In this document: piece by piece, positions 11,933 to 24,350 of the stretch
Numbering within the stretch: the stretch's first letter is position 1
Layout: each line of letters opens with the position of its first letter
Assembly (NCBI GenBank): GCA_963989385.1
Contig: OZ022498.1
Coordinates: 104,145,298-104,209,297 of the forward strand
DNA length: 64,000 bases
Direction: 5' to 3'
From: Ctena decussata
Taxonomy: Eukaryota > Mollusca > Bivalvia > Lucinida > Lucinidae
Notes under the pieces: model-generated
Seen by the model: only the letters and a program-made list of their open reading frames with translations
What the model was told of the DNA's origin: nothing
The model's database searches: none
Made by a program: the position numbers and the translations under genes

Positions 11933-12854
11933 CCCACTGGGCACACAAAATTGAATCAACATTGATTCAATATAGGGATCAAACATGGTTTTTCATGCAT
12001 TAACGTTTGCCAGGTCCCGAGGGAGTTGTTGGAAACCGAAGCCGAAGCCGAGGTTTTCAACATCTCCCGAGGACCTGGCAAATGTTAATGCATTGGCAAC
12101 AAATGTTTGATCGCTGTTATAGCGTAAGTTCAACGAATTATTCGTTAAAATTTATGAAAAAAACTTGGCACTTTATTTTGTCACCATTTGACAGCCAGCG
12201 CGCTGGTGCATCTTTTTACTAATATTCGTCTTCCGGGCCCGAGAGCATACAGCTATTCAAACTGATGGCTGCCATCATCCTATTCAACCTTAATATTTCG
12301 GAAAATTGTACAAGATGGTCGTTGTAGTTGATGCAAAATAGATTGCAAATTAATCATCAAAAAGCAGATACCTAGAGCAATAATTTCCATGCAGAGCCAG
12401 CCTGATCCATTCATATACCATCCTACAGTTTTTGATTGCTGAAAGCTTGAGATGCTTGTTTTCTTTAACACTTATTTACTCTCCATTTGGCATCGTAAGA
12501 ATGTAAACAATATCCCTCATACCTGAGTCACGACGATGACGTCAGATTACAAAGGCATGATGACCTCATATAGGCATACTTAGGTAGCGCACCACCAATT
12601 TTTGTAAATCGACCGAAACGGGAGAGACAAAATTGCATGGCGGATTTTTAGTGGCCCGGCACAAGCATCATGAAAGTTCTGTCATCGTGCACCAACAGCG
12701 CGTGAAAACCCTTGTTGAAACACGGCCTTTCGTCGGTTGGTGCACGGCTATTAATACCTCTCGGCACTGCTTTTTATGCAATAACATTGATTCAACGTCA
12801 TAACGTTGAAACAGGGTTGATTTAATGTTGATTCAACGTTGTGCGCCTGCCGGG
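11933..12854. mobile_element. TIR element with TTGATTCAACGTT-rich ends
   Basis: Ends CCCACTGGGCACACAA and the inverse of CCCGGCAGGCGCACAA are imperfect TIRs, followed inward on both sides by TTGAATCAACATT-type repeats. Inside is a further inverted repeat around 11995-12110 (TGCATTAACGTTTGCCAGGT and its inverse). No transposase frame is visible in the 0.92 kb. It shares end style with 14937-15127 and 15841-15936. Confidence 0.65.
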
Positions 12855-14936
12855 TTATATCATATTGACTATGATCTTGCATCCGTAACTGTAGTTCTTT
12901 GCATACTGATTCATTTCTGAGTGTCCCCTTTGCGATTCTTCTAATCAGGGAGGTTCTCCCACTTGATGTTCTCCATTAAAGATTCTCTTTGGTTACCTTT
13001 CACCTGCCATTCTGGTGACAAGGCCAGCCCGTCTGGGAGAATAATGCTTCACAACCTTGCTGTCTTCGGGAATTCTTTATGTGGGATTCTGCTTGCCTCC
13101 TGATCTTTGTGAGTTTTCTCTGTCGGCTTGTGTGAAAAAGGTTAAGACTTTTGCGTAGCGCTAGTAAATTGTCCTGAGGAAAATATGAAAATATCCTGGA
13201 ACTGATTACAATTAAATTCCACATCCTACGCACGAAACGAAATATGGACACAAGATAAAATAATGCTCTCGTGCATGTAAGACAGCTGGAAGTACTGTTT
13301 AGCTGTTAGTCAAGTCTGCTCTGACTACAATCCCAGACATTTCAACGTAGTCTGTCAAATGCTGAACCTTACCCTAACTATCATCAACGTGCACAATTCT
13401 TGATAGAGTGTTTTAAGACAGGTGATTTTAAGACAAACTAGTACATGACGGGAAGGGAAATGGGGGCTTAAATAGAAGTTGTAGCGCCGGAATTACTACC
13501 GACAGATGACATGGCAAATAAATCGAGTTTGGAGTTTGTTGAATTGAAATGGAAATGGAACAAACCTTTGTAATGAATAATAATCATTACTACAGAGACT
13601 GAGATGTGAATATTAAAATATATTTATGGCTTCTATTACTTGTAAGACGTATGGGTACACTTGCTTGTTTGTCTGTCATTTTGAAAAGGGGAACAACTTT
13701 TGTGATTTCATATTTGCTTCCAGGAGGACGAAATCTTTCCAAAAGGGGATCTACTCTTAAATGAAAAAAAAATTGCTCCTCAAGGAGCAAATTCTTTCTC
13801 TTAAGAGTTGACCCCTACTGAGAAGTGAGGCAAAAATTAACAAAAGATGGAGTTGTTTCCCTTGAAAGTGTACCCATTTTAGTTTAAAATACTGAAAAAA
13901 AATTTTACTTTCTTATTGCTAGAGTTACTATGGTACTTCTTATCTTTAAAGATCAGCAAATGAACCCTGGCTTCGCCGAGGCATGAATTCATCTTTTTCT
14001 TGAATTTCCTCTGATTTGCCTCATTGTTTGTCAGACATCATTATATTGACAAGAACGATTGTAAGAGAACTGCAAACTAATTCTCCGACTTGTGCAAATA
14101 ATTTGCTCTTCCACAGACTGATTGTAGATGCTATAAATCTATGATGTCGGACATGTTATTGTCTCATGTCTAAGAGAGCTACAATGAATTTTGTGTTTGA
14201 ACTATTCTTCATGAATGAAAAATTTAAGCAAAATGTATAGTAAAAGCAGAAAAATATGGTCCCCATATTGCCCTAAGTCCCAAACTGTTGTACAACATTA
14301 AATATATGTGTGTATGTTTTTGTCTTCATTTCAGTCCCTCTGATCCTTTGAGCTTAATTTAGGTACTCATATTCGTTGTGAGGACCGTTGCCATACTTAC
14401 TCTGTTGCTTATAGTTTTTGATCCGCGTTCGTCGACTGCATGAGCATTGTCGATTGCCGCCTATCCGGTGTAATCATAGTGCAGGTTTTATTTCCATCGG
14501 AATCAACTGAGTCACACTTGTAACTTTAATAATCGACAACCGCTTCTCAAAGAGCCAATTTCAGTTTATTGACTATTAATTTATTAATATAGTTTTCGCT
14601 AAGGGGCTCATTTCAGTTTAATTTACTATTGATTTATTAATTTAGTTTTTAAGAAATGAACGGGTGAAGTGATTTGTTAGGAAACAGGAGAGAAAATACT
14701 CCAGTATCAATTTCAAAGAATCTACTGTTACTGCTGTTACATGTGTATTTATCATTTTCAGCAATGATATATTTTAGCTTTAGATATGCATATAAGACAC
14801 CGTTGCGCAATAAATAATAAATAATTACGGAGTTTTGCGGGTTTTTTACTTTTTGAATTTTACACACTTTTTTCAAAGATTAAAGATTTTAGTAAAGATA
14901 TTATGGACTTTTTGCAAGTTTGCTTCAAACTGGATA
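12855..14936. other. Intergenic with one diffuse repeat
   Basis: No supported gene. A segment at about 13676-13876 (GGGGATCTACTC, TTGCTCCTCAAGGAGCAA, CTTGAAAGTGTACCCA) is related to 56790-56945 and more distantly to 16975-17035, an old dispersed repeat of unknown class. Confidence 0.4.
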
Positions 14937-15127
14937 CCAGCTGGGCACACAACATGTAATCGACACTCAAACAACCTTGTTTGAAGGTGAGAATGTGGAA
15001 TCAAGCTTGATTCTTCATTTGAATCAAGGTTGATTCTTCACGTTGAATCATTGTTAATTCTGTGATGATTCAACTTTGTATGCCTGCTGAGTATGGTGAG
15101 TTGATCTTACGTTGTGTGCTTACTGGG
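14937..15127. mobile_element. Short TIR MITE, CCAGCTGGGCACACAA type
   Basis: The left end CCAGCTGGGCACACAA is mirrored by TTGTGTGCTTACTGGG at 15114-15127. The interior is a run of short complementary TTGATTCTTCA/TGAATCAAGG-type words that can fold on themselves. No coding. Confidence 0.6.
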
Positions 15128-15537
15128 CATGGTGAGAACAACCAGAAGCTGAATACATAGGGGTGAGTGTCGTATCCCTTAGCATTGTTGTAAACCGTAC
15201 ATGGTTTTCGTCCAATCAAACTCCCAGTGTTTTCCCGTGTAACAAAATAGGGTTAATTTTCGCAAATGAATCTGGCTTTACTGGAGCATGGTGCAATTAT
15301 CCTTCAGAATTTCTCCTAATTTGCCATTACAATTTGATTGTATGTCAGACATCATTATATTGACAGATACAGCTGTGTGAGACAAGTGCAACTGACTCTT
15401 TCAGAGCTGTACAAATTAGACTGACGCTTAAGAAATAAATCGGTAGGTCTACCGTAATAACCGTATTTTAGGTACAACTTAAGATGAATAATCAAACTTT
15501 CAGGTGAAGCAACTCTGCCATTTTTATTTTGCCTCCC

Positions 15538-15737
15538 TAGGGGACAGTCGGGTAATTTCAGACAGCGGGTACATTGTTTCATTTACATTGTATATGTCAG
15601 TTGTTTGGAACTAAAACAAAAATAACTGGCCAAACAGTGAAAATCCTGATGATAATGAGCCATCTCATCTGCATTTTTACTGTTTGTAATGGTATGTCCG
15701 AATTTACCCCTTGTCCGAAATTACCCGACTCTTCCCT
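15538..15737. mobile_element. TIR MITE (AGGGTC...GACCCT), copy 2
   Basis: Second copy of the 10243-10457 element: ends TAGGGACAGTCGGGTAA and TTACCCGACTCTTCCCT, interior CAAACAGTGAAAATCCTGAT. It has diverged by point changes and small indels. Confidence 0.7.
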
Positions 15738-15840
15738 GCTGCTTTAAAGGTGTATCCATATGGGTATATATTTTAACGTTTTACCTCCTTGCTCACACCT
15801 AAACCAGTCACCGTAATTCGCTTCTTGAAGATTAGTATTT

Positions 15841-15936
15841 CCCAGCTGGCACATGACGTCAAATGACATCGCGTTGATGTCATGACGTCGCATCGACGTC
15901 TATACGACCTCACTTCAACGTCATGTGCCTGCTGGG
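15841..15936. mobile_element. 96-bp ACGTCA-rich MITE
   Basis: Compact element whose 19-bp ends (CCCAGCTGGCACATGACGT and the inverse of CCCAGCAGGCACATGACGT) differ at one position. The interior is packed with TGACGTC and GACGTC words, including CRE-like ATGACGTCA. No coding. Confidence 0.8.
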
Positions 15937-17050
15937 TTGTTTTCCTCGAGGGCGAATCCCTTCTCTAGTTTAAGATAGTTATGAAGGAAAGAATATGTTG
16001 CCTTTAATGCTGGCCCTCTGTCAGAAGAAAACAGATCAGAGTGATCTTTTTAGACTGGTTAGAGTTGTTCCCAGCCCATAGGTAGCATCGCATAAGCCAC
16101 CTTGAAGGAGTGTGCAGTTTTCGCCAATCAATGCAGTTGCGATGAATATCATAAACGTTGCGTCATTTTCAAGCTAGAAAAGCAAAGATCTTTCTCAATC
16201 AGTACCTTAGTCAAATCCATTCGATAAAGTAATACTGAAATAGAGAAAAGTTTGATTGAAATGATTCGTCATTGCCATTGAATGTTCCTTTGAATCCCTT
16301 AGGTTCTCTATTTCAAGATCAATAAGACACTGTTCTTTTGTCTTTAGAAATCTTGATCACGTTCTGGTGCACGTAAATGTATTCCCAACAAATCCGCCGA
16401 GACCCGCACCTATAGTGTGTGGTGCTATTTAGATCCCGGTCTAAAGACATGCTATTTGCAACTGGACATGCCCTGACAAGATTATGCGTGCGCACAATTA
16501 TAGCGGTTTGGGCATGCTGACGTCGTGTACATCTCAAGCATAAGCCAAACTTATCAAAGAGTAGACAACATCTACGTCTTTTCGCTAGCATCTGTCGTAT
16601 CCAACTCCCTAGATCAGAATCCTAAATAACATTTATGTCTGTGAAAACTGAAATCATATTTTACTCAAGAGACCTATCATTTTCGAAACCAGGAAATTAG
16701 AACTCTATAGAAAGGCTTCTGTATTTCAGTTATCATTTGGTTATGATAAAAAGTCAGTGAGAGAACTACCAGTGACGCAATCACTTAAAACAAGAAGCCT
16801 TCTATGACACACAGGTTCCCACCTGCCAGGCATGATCAGAGAAGGGAAATAGATCCGATAAAAAGTCCCGATATCATTCGCACTTGTGATTAACAGATAT
16901 TCTCTTGGAAGCTGGGAACCAATGTAGTTTATATGATTATTTAAGATGAAGGTGAACAAAAATCGAAATGGGATGTAATTCGCTCCTCTAGAACAAATTC
17001 TTTTTTAGGAGTTAACTCCTAATTAGAGGGGCGTTTACCGTATAGCAGAG
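15937..17050. other. Intergenic, no gene recognised
   Basis: Short reading frames only (for example 90 codons at 16319-16591 minus) without recognisable motifs. The stretch 16975-17035 resembles the diffuse repeat at 13676-13876. Confidence 0.4.
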
Positions 17051-17300
17051 AGGCGCCGTGGTGGAGTGGTTAGAGTGACTAGGCTATGGTGCAGAAAGTC
17101 GCCGGAAGGTCGTGAGTTCGCGCCTCACCTTCGCCATCCGACGAAAACTCTCTCTGTCACTCCAGCAGTGAATGGGTATCTTTTTCGAATCAGAGAAGAA
17201 TAAGGCAGCGAAAGGAGGGAGATGGGCTCGCCTTTCATCAGCTGTGCCCAAGATATAGTGGGCCTCTAACCCCCACTGCCCCTACGGCTAACCTTTACAC
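17051..17300 (+). mobile_element. tRNA-derived SINE (class II head)
   Basis: A box TGGTGGAGTGG (17059-17069) and B box GAGTTCGCGCC (17114-17124) are 55 bp apart, as in tRNA-Leu/Ser type heads. The body ends with GAGATGGGCTCGCCTTTCAT and GGCCTCTAACCCCCACTGCC. The same 3' segment recurs at 41160-41260, which supports a dispersed SINE family. No clear target duplication is visible. Confidence 0.7.
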
Positions 17301-18129
17301 TTTTTTTATCGTATTTATTCGGCATTAAGATGGGGCCTGTTCTCTCCAAATGTATCACGAATATGTAAATCAGTCTTGTGAATAGGGTTTCCTCTTCCAA
17401 AACAATTCCGAAAATTTAGATCCGCCGAGATTGTTTTGGGATTGTTTCGAAAGGAAAAACCCTTGTCTTATAACCAAACAAATAAGGAACCTTGGGGTGT
17501 CCCAACATTTACGGACCTTACGATCTACAGACTTTCAGCGTGAGTCAATATAAAAACCAATTATTTGCACAACTCATAGAGTCAGTCTGCAGTTCTTTCA
17601 CAATCGTATCTGTCAATAAAATGATGCCTGACGAATATTAAAACATGAGAAATTCCAAAGGATGATTGCTATATGCTTCAGGAAAGCCAGAAGTTCATTT
17701 TCTGATCTTGACAGTAAAAATTTATATATACTCAAATACTTTACAAACGCAACACTATTGTTCTTTCATATTCGCTGATGAAAGATAAGATGGCATGGCT
17801 TTAATGAAGTTTTCCTGAGTGAACGTCTTTGAACTCGGAGCCATTAGCTTACGAAGGTACACGGCAAAGGGTAAAAATAACCTTTAAAAACGTTTTTAAC
17901 ACGTAATGGACAGTAAGTACCTACAAAAATCTTTAAACTAGAAATGTGTCCTTAGAACATGGATGCCCCGCCTAGTGCCGTGAGTAAGATGGCGCCTTGA
18001 TTACGCAATTGTATGATAACTAGGCTAACAGAGGCAGACTTGTATGATATAAAAGGGAAAAATCAAGGGAGCGAAAAAATAGGTCAGAGTGACTTACATT
18101 TATTTTGCTTTCAAACTTCGCTCACGAAT
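17301..18129. other. Intergenic, no gene recognised
   Basis: No supported gene or structured element; AT-rich with incidental frames. Confidence 0.4.
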
Positions 18130-18840
18130 ATGACACGAGCATGTTTTTCATTATAGCCTATTCACATGGCTTATGTGCGTACTGTAACTTTGACCTTTAC
18201 GCTAGTGACATGGTCCTTGTGATTAACAAATCGCCTTGCCAAATAGTTTTGAAATCCTACCATGCAGACGAAGTTATGAGCTAGATACGAACTTTTCGCT
18301 GAAGCTTATACACAAAGTTTATGTGCGAACTGCGAGCTTGACCTTTAAGATACATGGTTCTTGCAAGGGAAACATTGTCTTTTTATGATAATTATCTATG
18401 CCAAATAAATTTGAAGATACACCATGCATGTCAAGTTATGCGCTGGACACGAACATCTTATCACTATAGCCTATGCACAACATTTGCTTGCATAGTGTAA
18501 CATTGACCTTTGAACTAGCGACATGGTTCTTGCACAGGACACTTTGTCTTGTCATGATGATAATTTGTTCCATAAAAATCTGAAATCCCACCACGCAGGG
18601 CAAATTTATGAGTCAGACAAGAACATGTTTCACTGTAGCCTAAGCACAAAGTTTAAGTAAGGACTGTGACTTTGACATTTGAGCTAGCGACATGATTCTT
18701 GCACGCGACACATTGTCTTGTCATGATTATTATTTTTGCCAAATGATTTTGAAATCCCAAAATGAGCACTAAGTCATGGGCCGGACACAAATATATTTTC
18801 ACTTTAGCCTATGCACAAGATTGCTGTGCCAGAACAAACG
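18130..18840 (+). repeat. ~169-bp tandem array, four to five units
   Basis: GACATGGTTCTTG-type words recur near 18207, 18352, 18521 and 18690 (spacing 145, 169, 169). Each unit runs through ACTGTGACTTTGACCTTTGA, CATTGTCTTGTCATGAT, TTTTGAAATCCCACCATGCA and AGCCTATGCACAA. The units are strongly diverged. No coding. Confidence 0.75.
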
Positions 18841-19894
18841 TAATCACTCGCCTGATAATATGTACAGGGTACTTCTATTTTGGGGTAATATAGCCAACTT
18901 AAGCATCCCAAGATAACATATTTTTCAATACATTTACTCGTACGTAGCCAAGCATATATTTAGGGGTAACAACCTACGTCATAGCGCGCGTGGAGAAACA
19001 AAACAATCTATGGCCATTTTGAAGAAACTCGTTATGACATCCTAGATTTGGCGCACAGATTTATGGATACATGTATTATCTTTTTTTTTTTTTTTTTTTT
19101 ACAAATATGGCATCACAGATCTTCAGAAAATAGGTGCCGAACCAATTCGAATGAAAATTTCCTAGCTTCCCCGCGAGAAACGTGACGGATCGGCGGAAAA
19201 AGTGCCAAATGTTTGCGAGACTTTGCTCGAAGCATATTTCTTGCGTGTCGCGGCCCCAGTGAGCAGGCATCAGATTCTTCCTTGTTCAAAAGCAGACACA
19301 TAATTCCTAGCGGATATTACGTGACTTTCTAAAGCAATACCATATAATCATAGCTGGCATAATTTTCGAATACAGATGATTATGAGAGTCCATATAGCAT
19401 ATTATGTGTAGGTTGTCTTTGGTAAAAGTCAGCACGCCCATTTGAAGCGTCATTATCTTTGGTATAACTTCGAACAAAGACGGTTGCTACAAAAGAATAA
19501 AAAATGCTATGCGGTTAAAACGTTGGTAACATCAATTTAAATGCGTTTGCGAAATAAATAAAAAAGCGTTGAGCTGCCTTTAAATGGTTATATCTTTCAA
19601 CCCCTATGTTAACTTAGGATGAAATTCCGCTTAACAGTGCATTATTGTACTGAAGAGACACACTCAACATTTTCATTCTTTTTACTTAGCCGAAATGGCC
19701 TGAATTCTTCGACGATGTATCCGTCTAAGGTAAATTGCATATCCACAGGATGTTCATTCTTAAAATTTGCATTTTTTTCGCTACGTGCAGCTCATTGGGT
19801 TTATCGTTTTGGGAATGATCGATAATACGACAGAACATCCAAAAGTACCACAAGCCCCTCCCCCCACACCTCCAGGTGATTCATGATTATATTG
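18841..19894. other. Intergenic with a T run
   Basis: No supported gene. A 20-base T run lies at 19081-19100. Short frames at 19076-19301 minus and 19619-19825 plus carry no motif. Confidence 0.4.
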
Positions 19895-20460
19895 CAGTCA
19901 ACTTTCCATATCTCGAAATGGAAGTTTATTTCAAACAATTGATATCTAAAAGTATTTTTTCGGTTCCATAAAATTTACTTTGAGATATCAGTCGTTTGAG
20001 ATAACAGGAGTTGAAATGTAAAGAATAATAATAAAAATATTTATCATATGACGTCGCATCTGAGAGTGTAATAAAGCCATGCATTAAAAACGATAATCCA
20101 CTAGTGGATTAAATATGCAAATTACGTCGTAACGTTAGGCGTTGGCGTCCATAAAACGTCGCGTTTTCTAATGGTGAAATCGTGACGCTTTACAGCAAAA
20201 TTTGCCAATAGAATGCGATTTTAGTGTCATATGATAAATAGAATCTTGCATTCGTGCTCCTGTATTATTGAATTTATTAAACTCGTTGGTGAAAACGATA
20301 AGATGCTCGGCATAGCCTCGCATCTTATCTCTTTCCCCAACTCGTTTAATAAATTCAATAATACATGAGCCCTCATGTAAGATCCTCTATGTCCAAATTG
20401 TATTATTAGATACAAGAGGGGTACTTTGAAATATCAGTGTTTGAGATAACGAGTCAACTG
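19895..20460. mobile_element. TTATCTCAAA element (family I), copy 1, with nested insertion
   Basis: Outer ends are CAGTCAACTTTCCATATCTCG and the inverse of CAGTTGACTCGTTATCTCAA. An inner half-palindrome AAATTTACTTTGAGATATCA precedes the break. The element is interrupted by the family K element at 20040-20380. Two other copies (27118-27564, 32450-32861) also contain nested insertions, each from a different family. Confidence 0.65.
20040..20380 (+). mobile_element. ACGTC-rich hairpin element, family K copy 2
   Basis: More complete copy of the 2135-2440 element. The terminal hairpin has arms TTATTGAATTTATTAAACTC and the inverse, an inner stem GATAAGATG/CATCTTATC, and a tip GCTCGGCATAGCCTCGC (20305-20321). 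The tip is nearly the same as that of the otherwise different family H elements. Confidence 0.7.
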
Positions 20461-20909
20461 TACTTATAAAGATGGCCAAATGTCATATTTTGATTCATTT
20501 TGTTTTTATTTTTAGATAGAAGCAAACATAAAGATAATCATCTAGGCACAAAATGGAATATTGGAATGAAAACATGAAAACAACAAAGATAAAAACAATG
20601 ATAAATAGGACTGCCTCAATTAATGCACCTTCAGATTGTATGTACAGACCAGCCTTTTTGAATACGCATAGCCTACACCATTTTCCAACCGCAAACTGGG
20701 TTCAGTTGCACACAGCCTGTAATTATCACCCTCCAATTGTCCTGATATGACAAAAATACTCGTAAAAAGGGTATATAACCGAAAACCATCCATCCAGCCA
20801 TCTTTCTAAAATTTAATTTACTCAACTCTTTCCACAGTTCAGTTTTAAAAAGTTCGTTACTGACTAGTGTGTAACAGTAACAAATATTCTGCAGAGATAT
20901 GTCTTGAAA

Positions 20910-21160
20910 AACTGGCCCCGAGGTTATTAAACTTTTTTCGTGCTCAACTCAGCTGAGCATGAAATTTTCTCTGCTGACAACTATGAAAATGCCAACTAAT
21001 GTTGGCATTTTCATATTTATAAGCAGAGAAAATTCCATACTCAGCTAAACTGAGCATGAAAACAGCTGTACTAATCAGTAATTTGCTATTTATTAGTAAG
21101 TAAAATTTCATGGTCAGCTGAGTTGAGCACAAAAAAAGTTTTATAACCTCAGGGCCAGTT
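20910..21160. mobile_element. Palindromic MITE, AACTGGCCC ends
   Basis: 251-bp element with long inverted arms: AACTGGCCCCGAGGTTATTA, GTGCTCAACTCAGCTGA, then the mirror image ending AACCTCAGGGCCAGTT. It contains a second inner palindrome, AAAATGCCAACTAATGTTGG. No coding. Confidence 0.8.
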
Positions 21161-21741
21161 CTTCAACAAATCTACGAAGCTGAACTTTACAGACAGTATA
21201 ATAGCTCGAAATACTTCTTCGGCGGAGACTGAATTTCACGGAGACATGCTGCACAAATTCTGAAAGACTAAAGGTAAACGTGACTACAAGTGTAATGGTT
21301 AACCTAATCAAGGTGGAAAGCTCTCCTTTCTTCTACAGTTGCACGACGGGAGTCGGGTCTCAGATTTAAATGAAGTCATCCAATAGAATATATTGCAGAA
21401 TAAATCTGTTACGGAAGGTTGGGCCCTTCCATACATGTCTGTGGTCTGAGTTGTAATTTTACTCATTTGTTCTTTCTGCACATAGATATCCGAGAAAGTA
21501 TAAACTAAAATACCTAGTACCATGAATTTCTTTAGTGAAAATTAAAGAATTTTCCAGAGGAGGCGTTTTAAAGATTTCAATATTTGCCTCTAAAGGACTG
21601 GTATGATAAGGCCCATATTTGGCCCCCAGAAAACTCGTTTTACAAAAGTTCTATTTCGATAACTAAAATGCATTCATAGGAAAGTTCTAACCTAAAATGA
21701 AACAGCAAATACAAAATCAACCAGTTCTTGCATAAAATATT
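21161..21741. other. Spacer, no gene
   Basis: No supported gene; the short minus-strand frame at 21308-21523 has no motif. Confidence 0.4.
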
Positions 21742-21979
21742 TGAGCCGCGACACGACAAAACCAACAATGTGGTTGTGCGCCCAGCGCAGCCTCAGATCA
21801 GCCTGGGCATCCGCCCAGTCTGATCAGAGTCTTCGCTGTCCGCATGGAGGTAGATTAGACCCTTAGCTACCCTTTTAGTGCTTTGCGAAAAGTCTGATCG
21901 GACCAGGCAGATACCCAGGCTGATCTGAGTCTCCACTGGGCGCACAACCACATTGTTGGTTTTCTCGCGTCGCGGCTCA
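21742..21979. mobile_element. TGAGCC palindromic MITE, copy 2 of 7
   Basis: Starts TGAGCCGCGACACGACAAAA and ends CGCGTCGCGGCTCA, with the full set of internal landmarks (CCAACAATGTGG, CCCAGCGCAG, GGTAGATTAGACCC and mirror). One of the best preserved copies. Confidence 0.9.
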
Positions 21980-22533
21980 TTTGTGTTTTTAATCTTGAAC
22001 ATACCCATACCCCCAGAGGCTTCTGACGAAAATGACGAATTTGGTAGCCTTTGCGGCTTTCAAAATATATGAGCCCGGCCTCCAGCACATTTTATATTTT
22101 GTAGCCAGACATAATTTTGAAATATTTACATGCCATGAAAATATTAAATGTGCTGGAGACCGGGCTCTATGTTTATTTTTAACTTTTTGCTACCAAACTG
22201 GCAGCGTTTGGAACATTTCCCCTGTTTTCTCAACACAAAACGCCCATATCTCCGCTCACAGACAAAATAAACATATGTTGTGAGTATTCATTTTCTTAGT
22301 TAGACCACGAGGAATAATTTGGTACATATTTCATTTTGATCTTTTGGAATTTTTTGGTTAGCGTCTCTGGACTTGCAAACTTGAGTGGGTGGGGTACCTT
22401 GGCAGGCATTGTGCATTGCACAGGTAATTAGCCGTGGTACCCAACGTATAAGCATTTCATCAAAAGCCTTTTATCAAGAGCTTTCAAAGCTATTGTAAAT
22501 GACTTTTTTCTTTAAAGGAAAAATTATTAAACT

Positions 22534-23062
22534 CAGATTTCCAGTGGGGTTGTTTGGCAGGCCAGGGATCTCCACCTGTCAGACGGCCCGTTGTATCTGT
22601 TGAGTCCTCGTCTTTGCTTCTTCATGGTTTTGAAATTTGATTTATGTGTTTACCGTGATGATTCATTGACGAGTTAGAGGGTTATCATGCGAACCGAACA
22701 ACCAACTAAATGATTTGTACCACTTCAGAACCTGAGGGTGAGGTTGGGCCTGTAAAATCGATTTAAGCCCCCCAGTAATTCATTACTGACCGTTCCAAGG
22801 CGGTAGTTCTGTTGTGGTTCTCTGTTGCCTGTTTTTGGTGTCAGAGTTTCTGTGATATTTTACCTTATGTATGTTCTTATTATTTTTGGTCCGGTTTGGG
22901 TTGCTGAGTGGCCACCTTTTGGGAAGAAGCTGCTCACTCGGTTGGCCATATGTTCTCTGTATCTTGATTATTTGTAATCTTAGTTGTTTCCAACTATGGT
23001 TTGAGGGCTGGGTTTGGATTTTGATTGTTTCAGTTCCTGGTCTTTGCATACTTTTTACTTTT
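22534..23062 (+). mobile_element. Penelope-like element 3' terminus, solitary copy
   Basis: 529 bp that match the reverse complement of 24852-25380 with about 12 substitutions and no indels. The copy begins abruptly at CAGATTTCCAGTGGGG (5' truncation) and ends at the same CATACTTTTTACTTTT as the other copy. This is what a 5'-truncated retrotransposed tail, or an inverted pseudo-LTR, would look like. It contains the ACCGTTCCAAGGCGGT stem-loop. Reading frames in it are shadows of non-coding terminus DNA. Confidence 0.75.
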
Positions 23063-23513
23063 CTTGCAATTTGCCTTCATATTATCGAACCAACATAGGC
23101 ATATCAGAAATCATGATATTCTGAGAATTAACAAAAGTGAAATATATTATTTCTGTTTGTTCCCATACAAACAAACGATAAGCAATAGAAACCATGCAAT
23201 TTTAAGAGAATTTGAATGGGGGCCAAAAACGGCCCTTATCATACCAGGTCCTTTTGTTTGATAAATGATATCTTTTGCAATAATAATAATAATAAAGATA
23301 AGTTTTAAGAGGATGACTTAAAAAACTATTTTTATCAATTAACTTTTTAACATTTTATATGTTTCATGGAATACACTTATAATGAGCCCAGAACTGTATT
23401 ATAGGTTATTTTATCACATTTAGTTCATTTCTTGCTGCATGGCAATATGATAACAGTGTGATTTCTATTTTATTTGTCGAAAAAAAATGTTTGTAAGATT
23501 ACTATCCATTTTT
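23063..23513. other. Spacer, no gene
   Basis: AT-rich spacer inside the inverted-repeat locus, with a short AAT microsatellite near 23280-23295. Nothing else recognised. Confidence 0.4.
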
Positions 23514-23946
23514 ATCATGCATCTGCTGCAAAACTTACCTGGTATCAGGGGTATGATAACATGATGTGATATCACGTCAGTGTAGATCTGCGCATGCGCG
23601 AATGTTATCAGGCGATGCCTTTTGAAACGATCTCTGAAGACGATTGGCTATATACCCACATTTACCCCGATAACAACGTTCGACGTCACCGACTTACGTC
23701 ATAACGCATACGCGACGTCAGCAAGTTCGAAAAAAAATGCGTTTGCTTTTCATTTGTTTGACTCTCTTAAAATCTTCTTATGATGCAAGATAAATAGAAA
23801 AACATGTAAGTGTCTTTTAATATCAAGTTTATCAGGCTCGACCAGAAACACGTCGGACTGGCTCAGCAAGCTTCGCCATTCCTACGCTGTTTCTGGTCTC
23901 GCTTGATAAACTTGATATCAAAAGACACTAACATGGTATTCTCTAT
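23514..23946 (+). mobile_element. Hairpin element, family H copy 1
   Basis: Dispersed element of about 430 bp (second copy at 62936-63386), from ATGCATCTGCTGCAAAA to ACATGGTATTCTCTAT. It has an ACGTC-rich middle (GTCACCGACTTACGTCATAA), GATAAATAGAAAA, and a 119-bp terminal hairpin at 23810-23928 with arms GTGTCTTTTAATATCAAGTT and the inverse. The hairpin tip contains GCTCAGCAAGCTTCGCC (23861-23877). No coding capacity. The mechanism of spread is unknown. Confidence 0.75.
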
Positions 23947-24066
23947 ATATAATGTAAAAATTGAGAATTTCCGAAAATATTACATTAAGTGTCAAATCTG
24001 AAGATTGTTGAATTTTCAAAAAGCCTAGATCCAAATGAGGCAGCTTTATTCTTTGAATTTTCAATA

Positions 24067-24270
24067 TGAGCCGCGGCACGAGAAAACCAACAATGTGGCT
24101 GTGCGCCCTGCACAGACTCAGATCAGTCTGGGCATCCGCACAGTTTTGTCAGACTCTTCGCTAAGCGCTTCGACAGCGAAGACTTTGATCAGACTGGGCG
24201 GATGCCCAGGCTGATCTGAGTCTGCGCTGGGCGCATAACCACATTGTTGGGTTTATCGTGTCGCGGCTCA
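24067..24270. mobile_element. TGAGCC palindromic MITE, copy 3 of 7
   Basis: Begins TGAGCCGCGGCACGAGAAAA and ends CGTGTCGCGGCTCA. The central GGTAGCTTAGACCC part is deleted, giving a shorter 204-bp copy. Confidence 0.88.
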
Positions 24271-24300
24271 TATAATCTAGCTGAGACGAATATTTTTGGG

Positions 24301-24350
24301 ATTTTTTTTTTTTGGGGGGGGGGGGAGGGGATGAGGGGGGGGGGGGGATT
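24301..24350. repeat. T/G homopolymer tracts
   Basis: Adjacent T and G runs (for example about 10 T followed by 10 G). Length is likely to vary and to be assembly-sensitive. Confidence 0.7.

Noticed and set aside
18130..18840. CRISPR-like array
   Set aside because: The ~169-bp units are continuous diverged tandem repeats without short repeats and unique spacers, in a eukaryotic-looking genome.
22871..23261. Hydrophobic protein frames on the plus strand
   Set aside because: They lie in a non-coding Penelope-like terminus that also occurs in inverse orientation; no conserved frame between copies.
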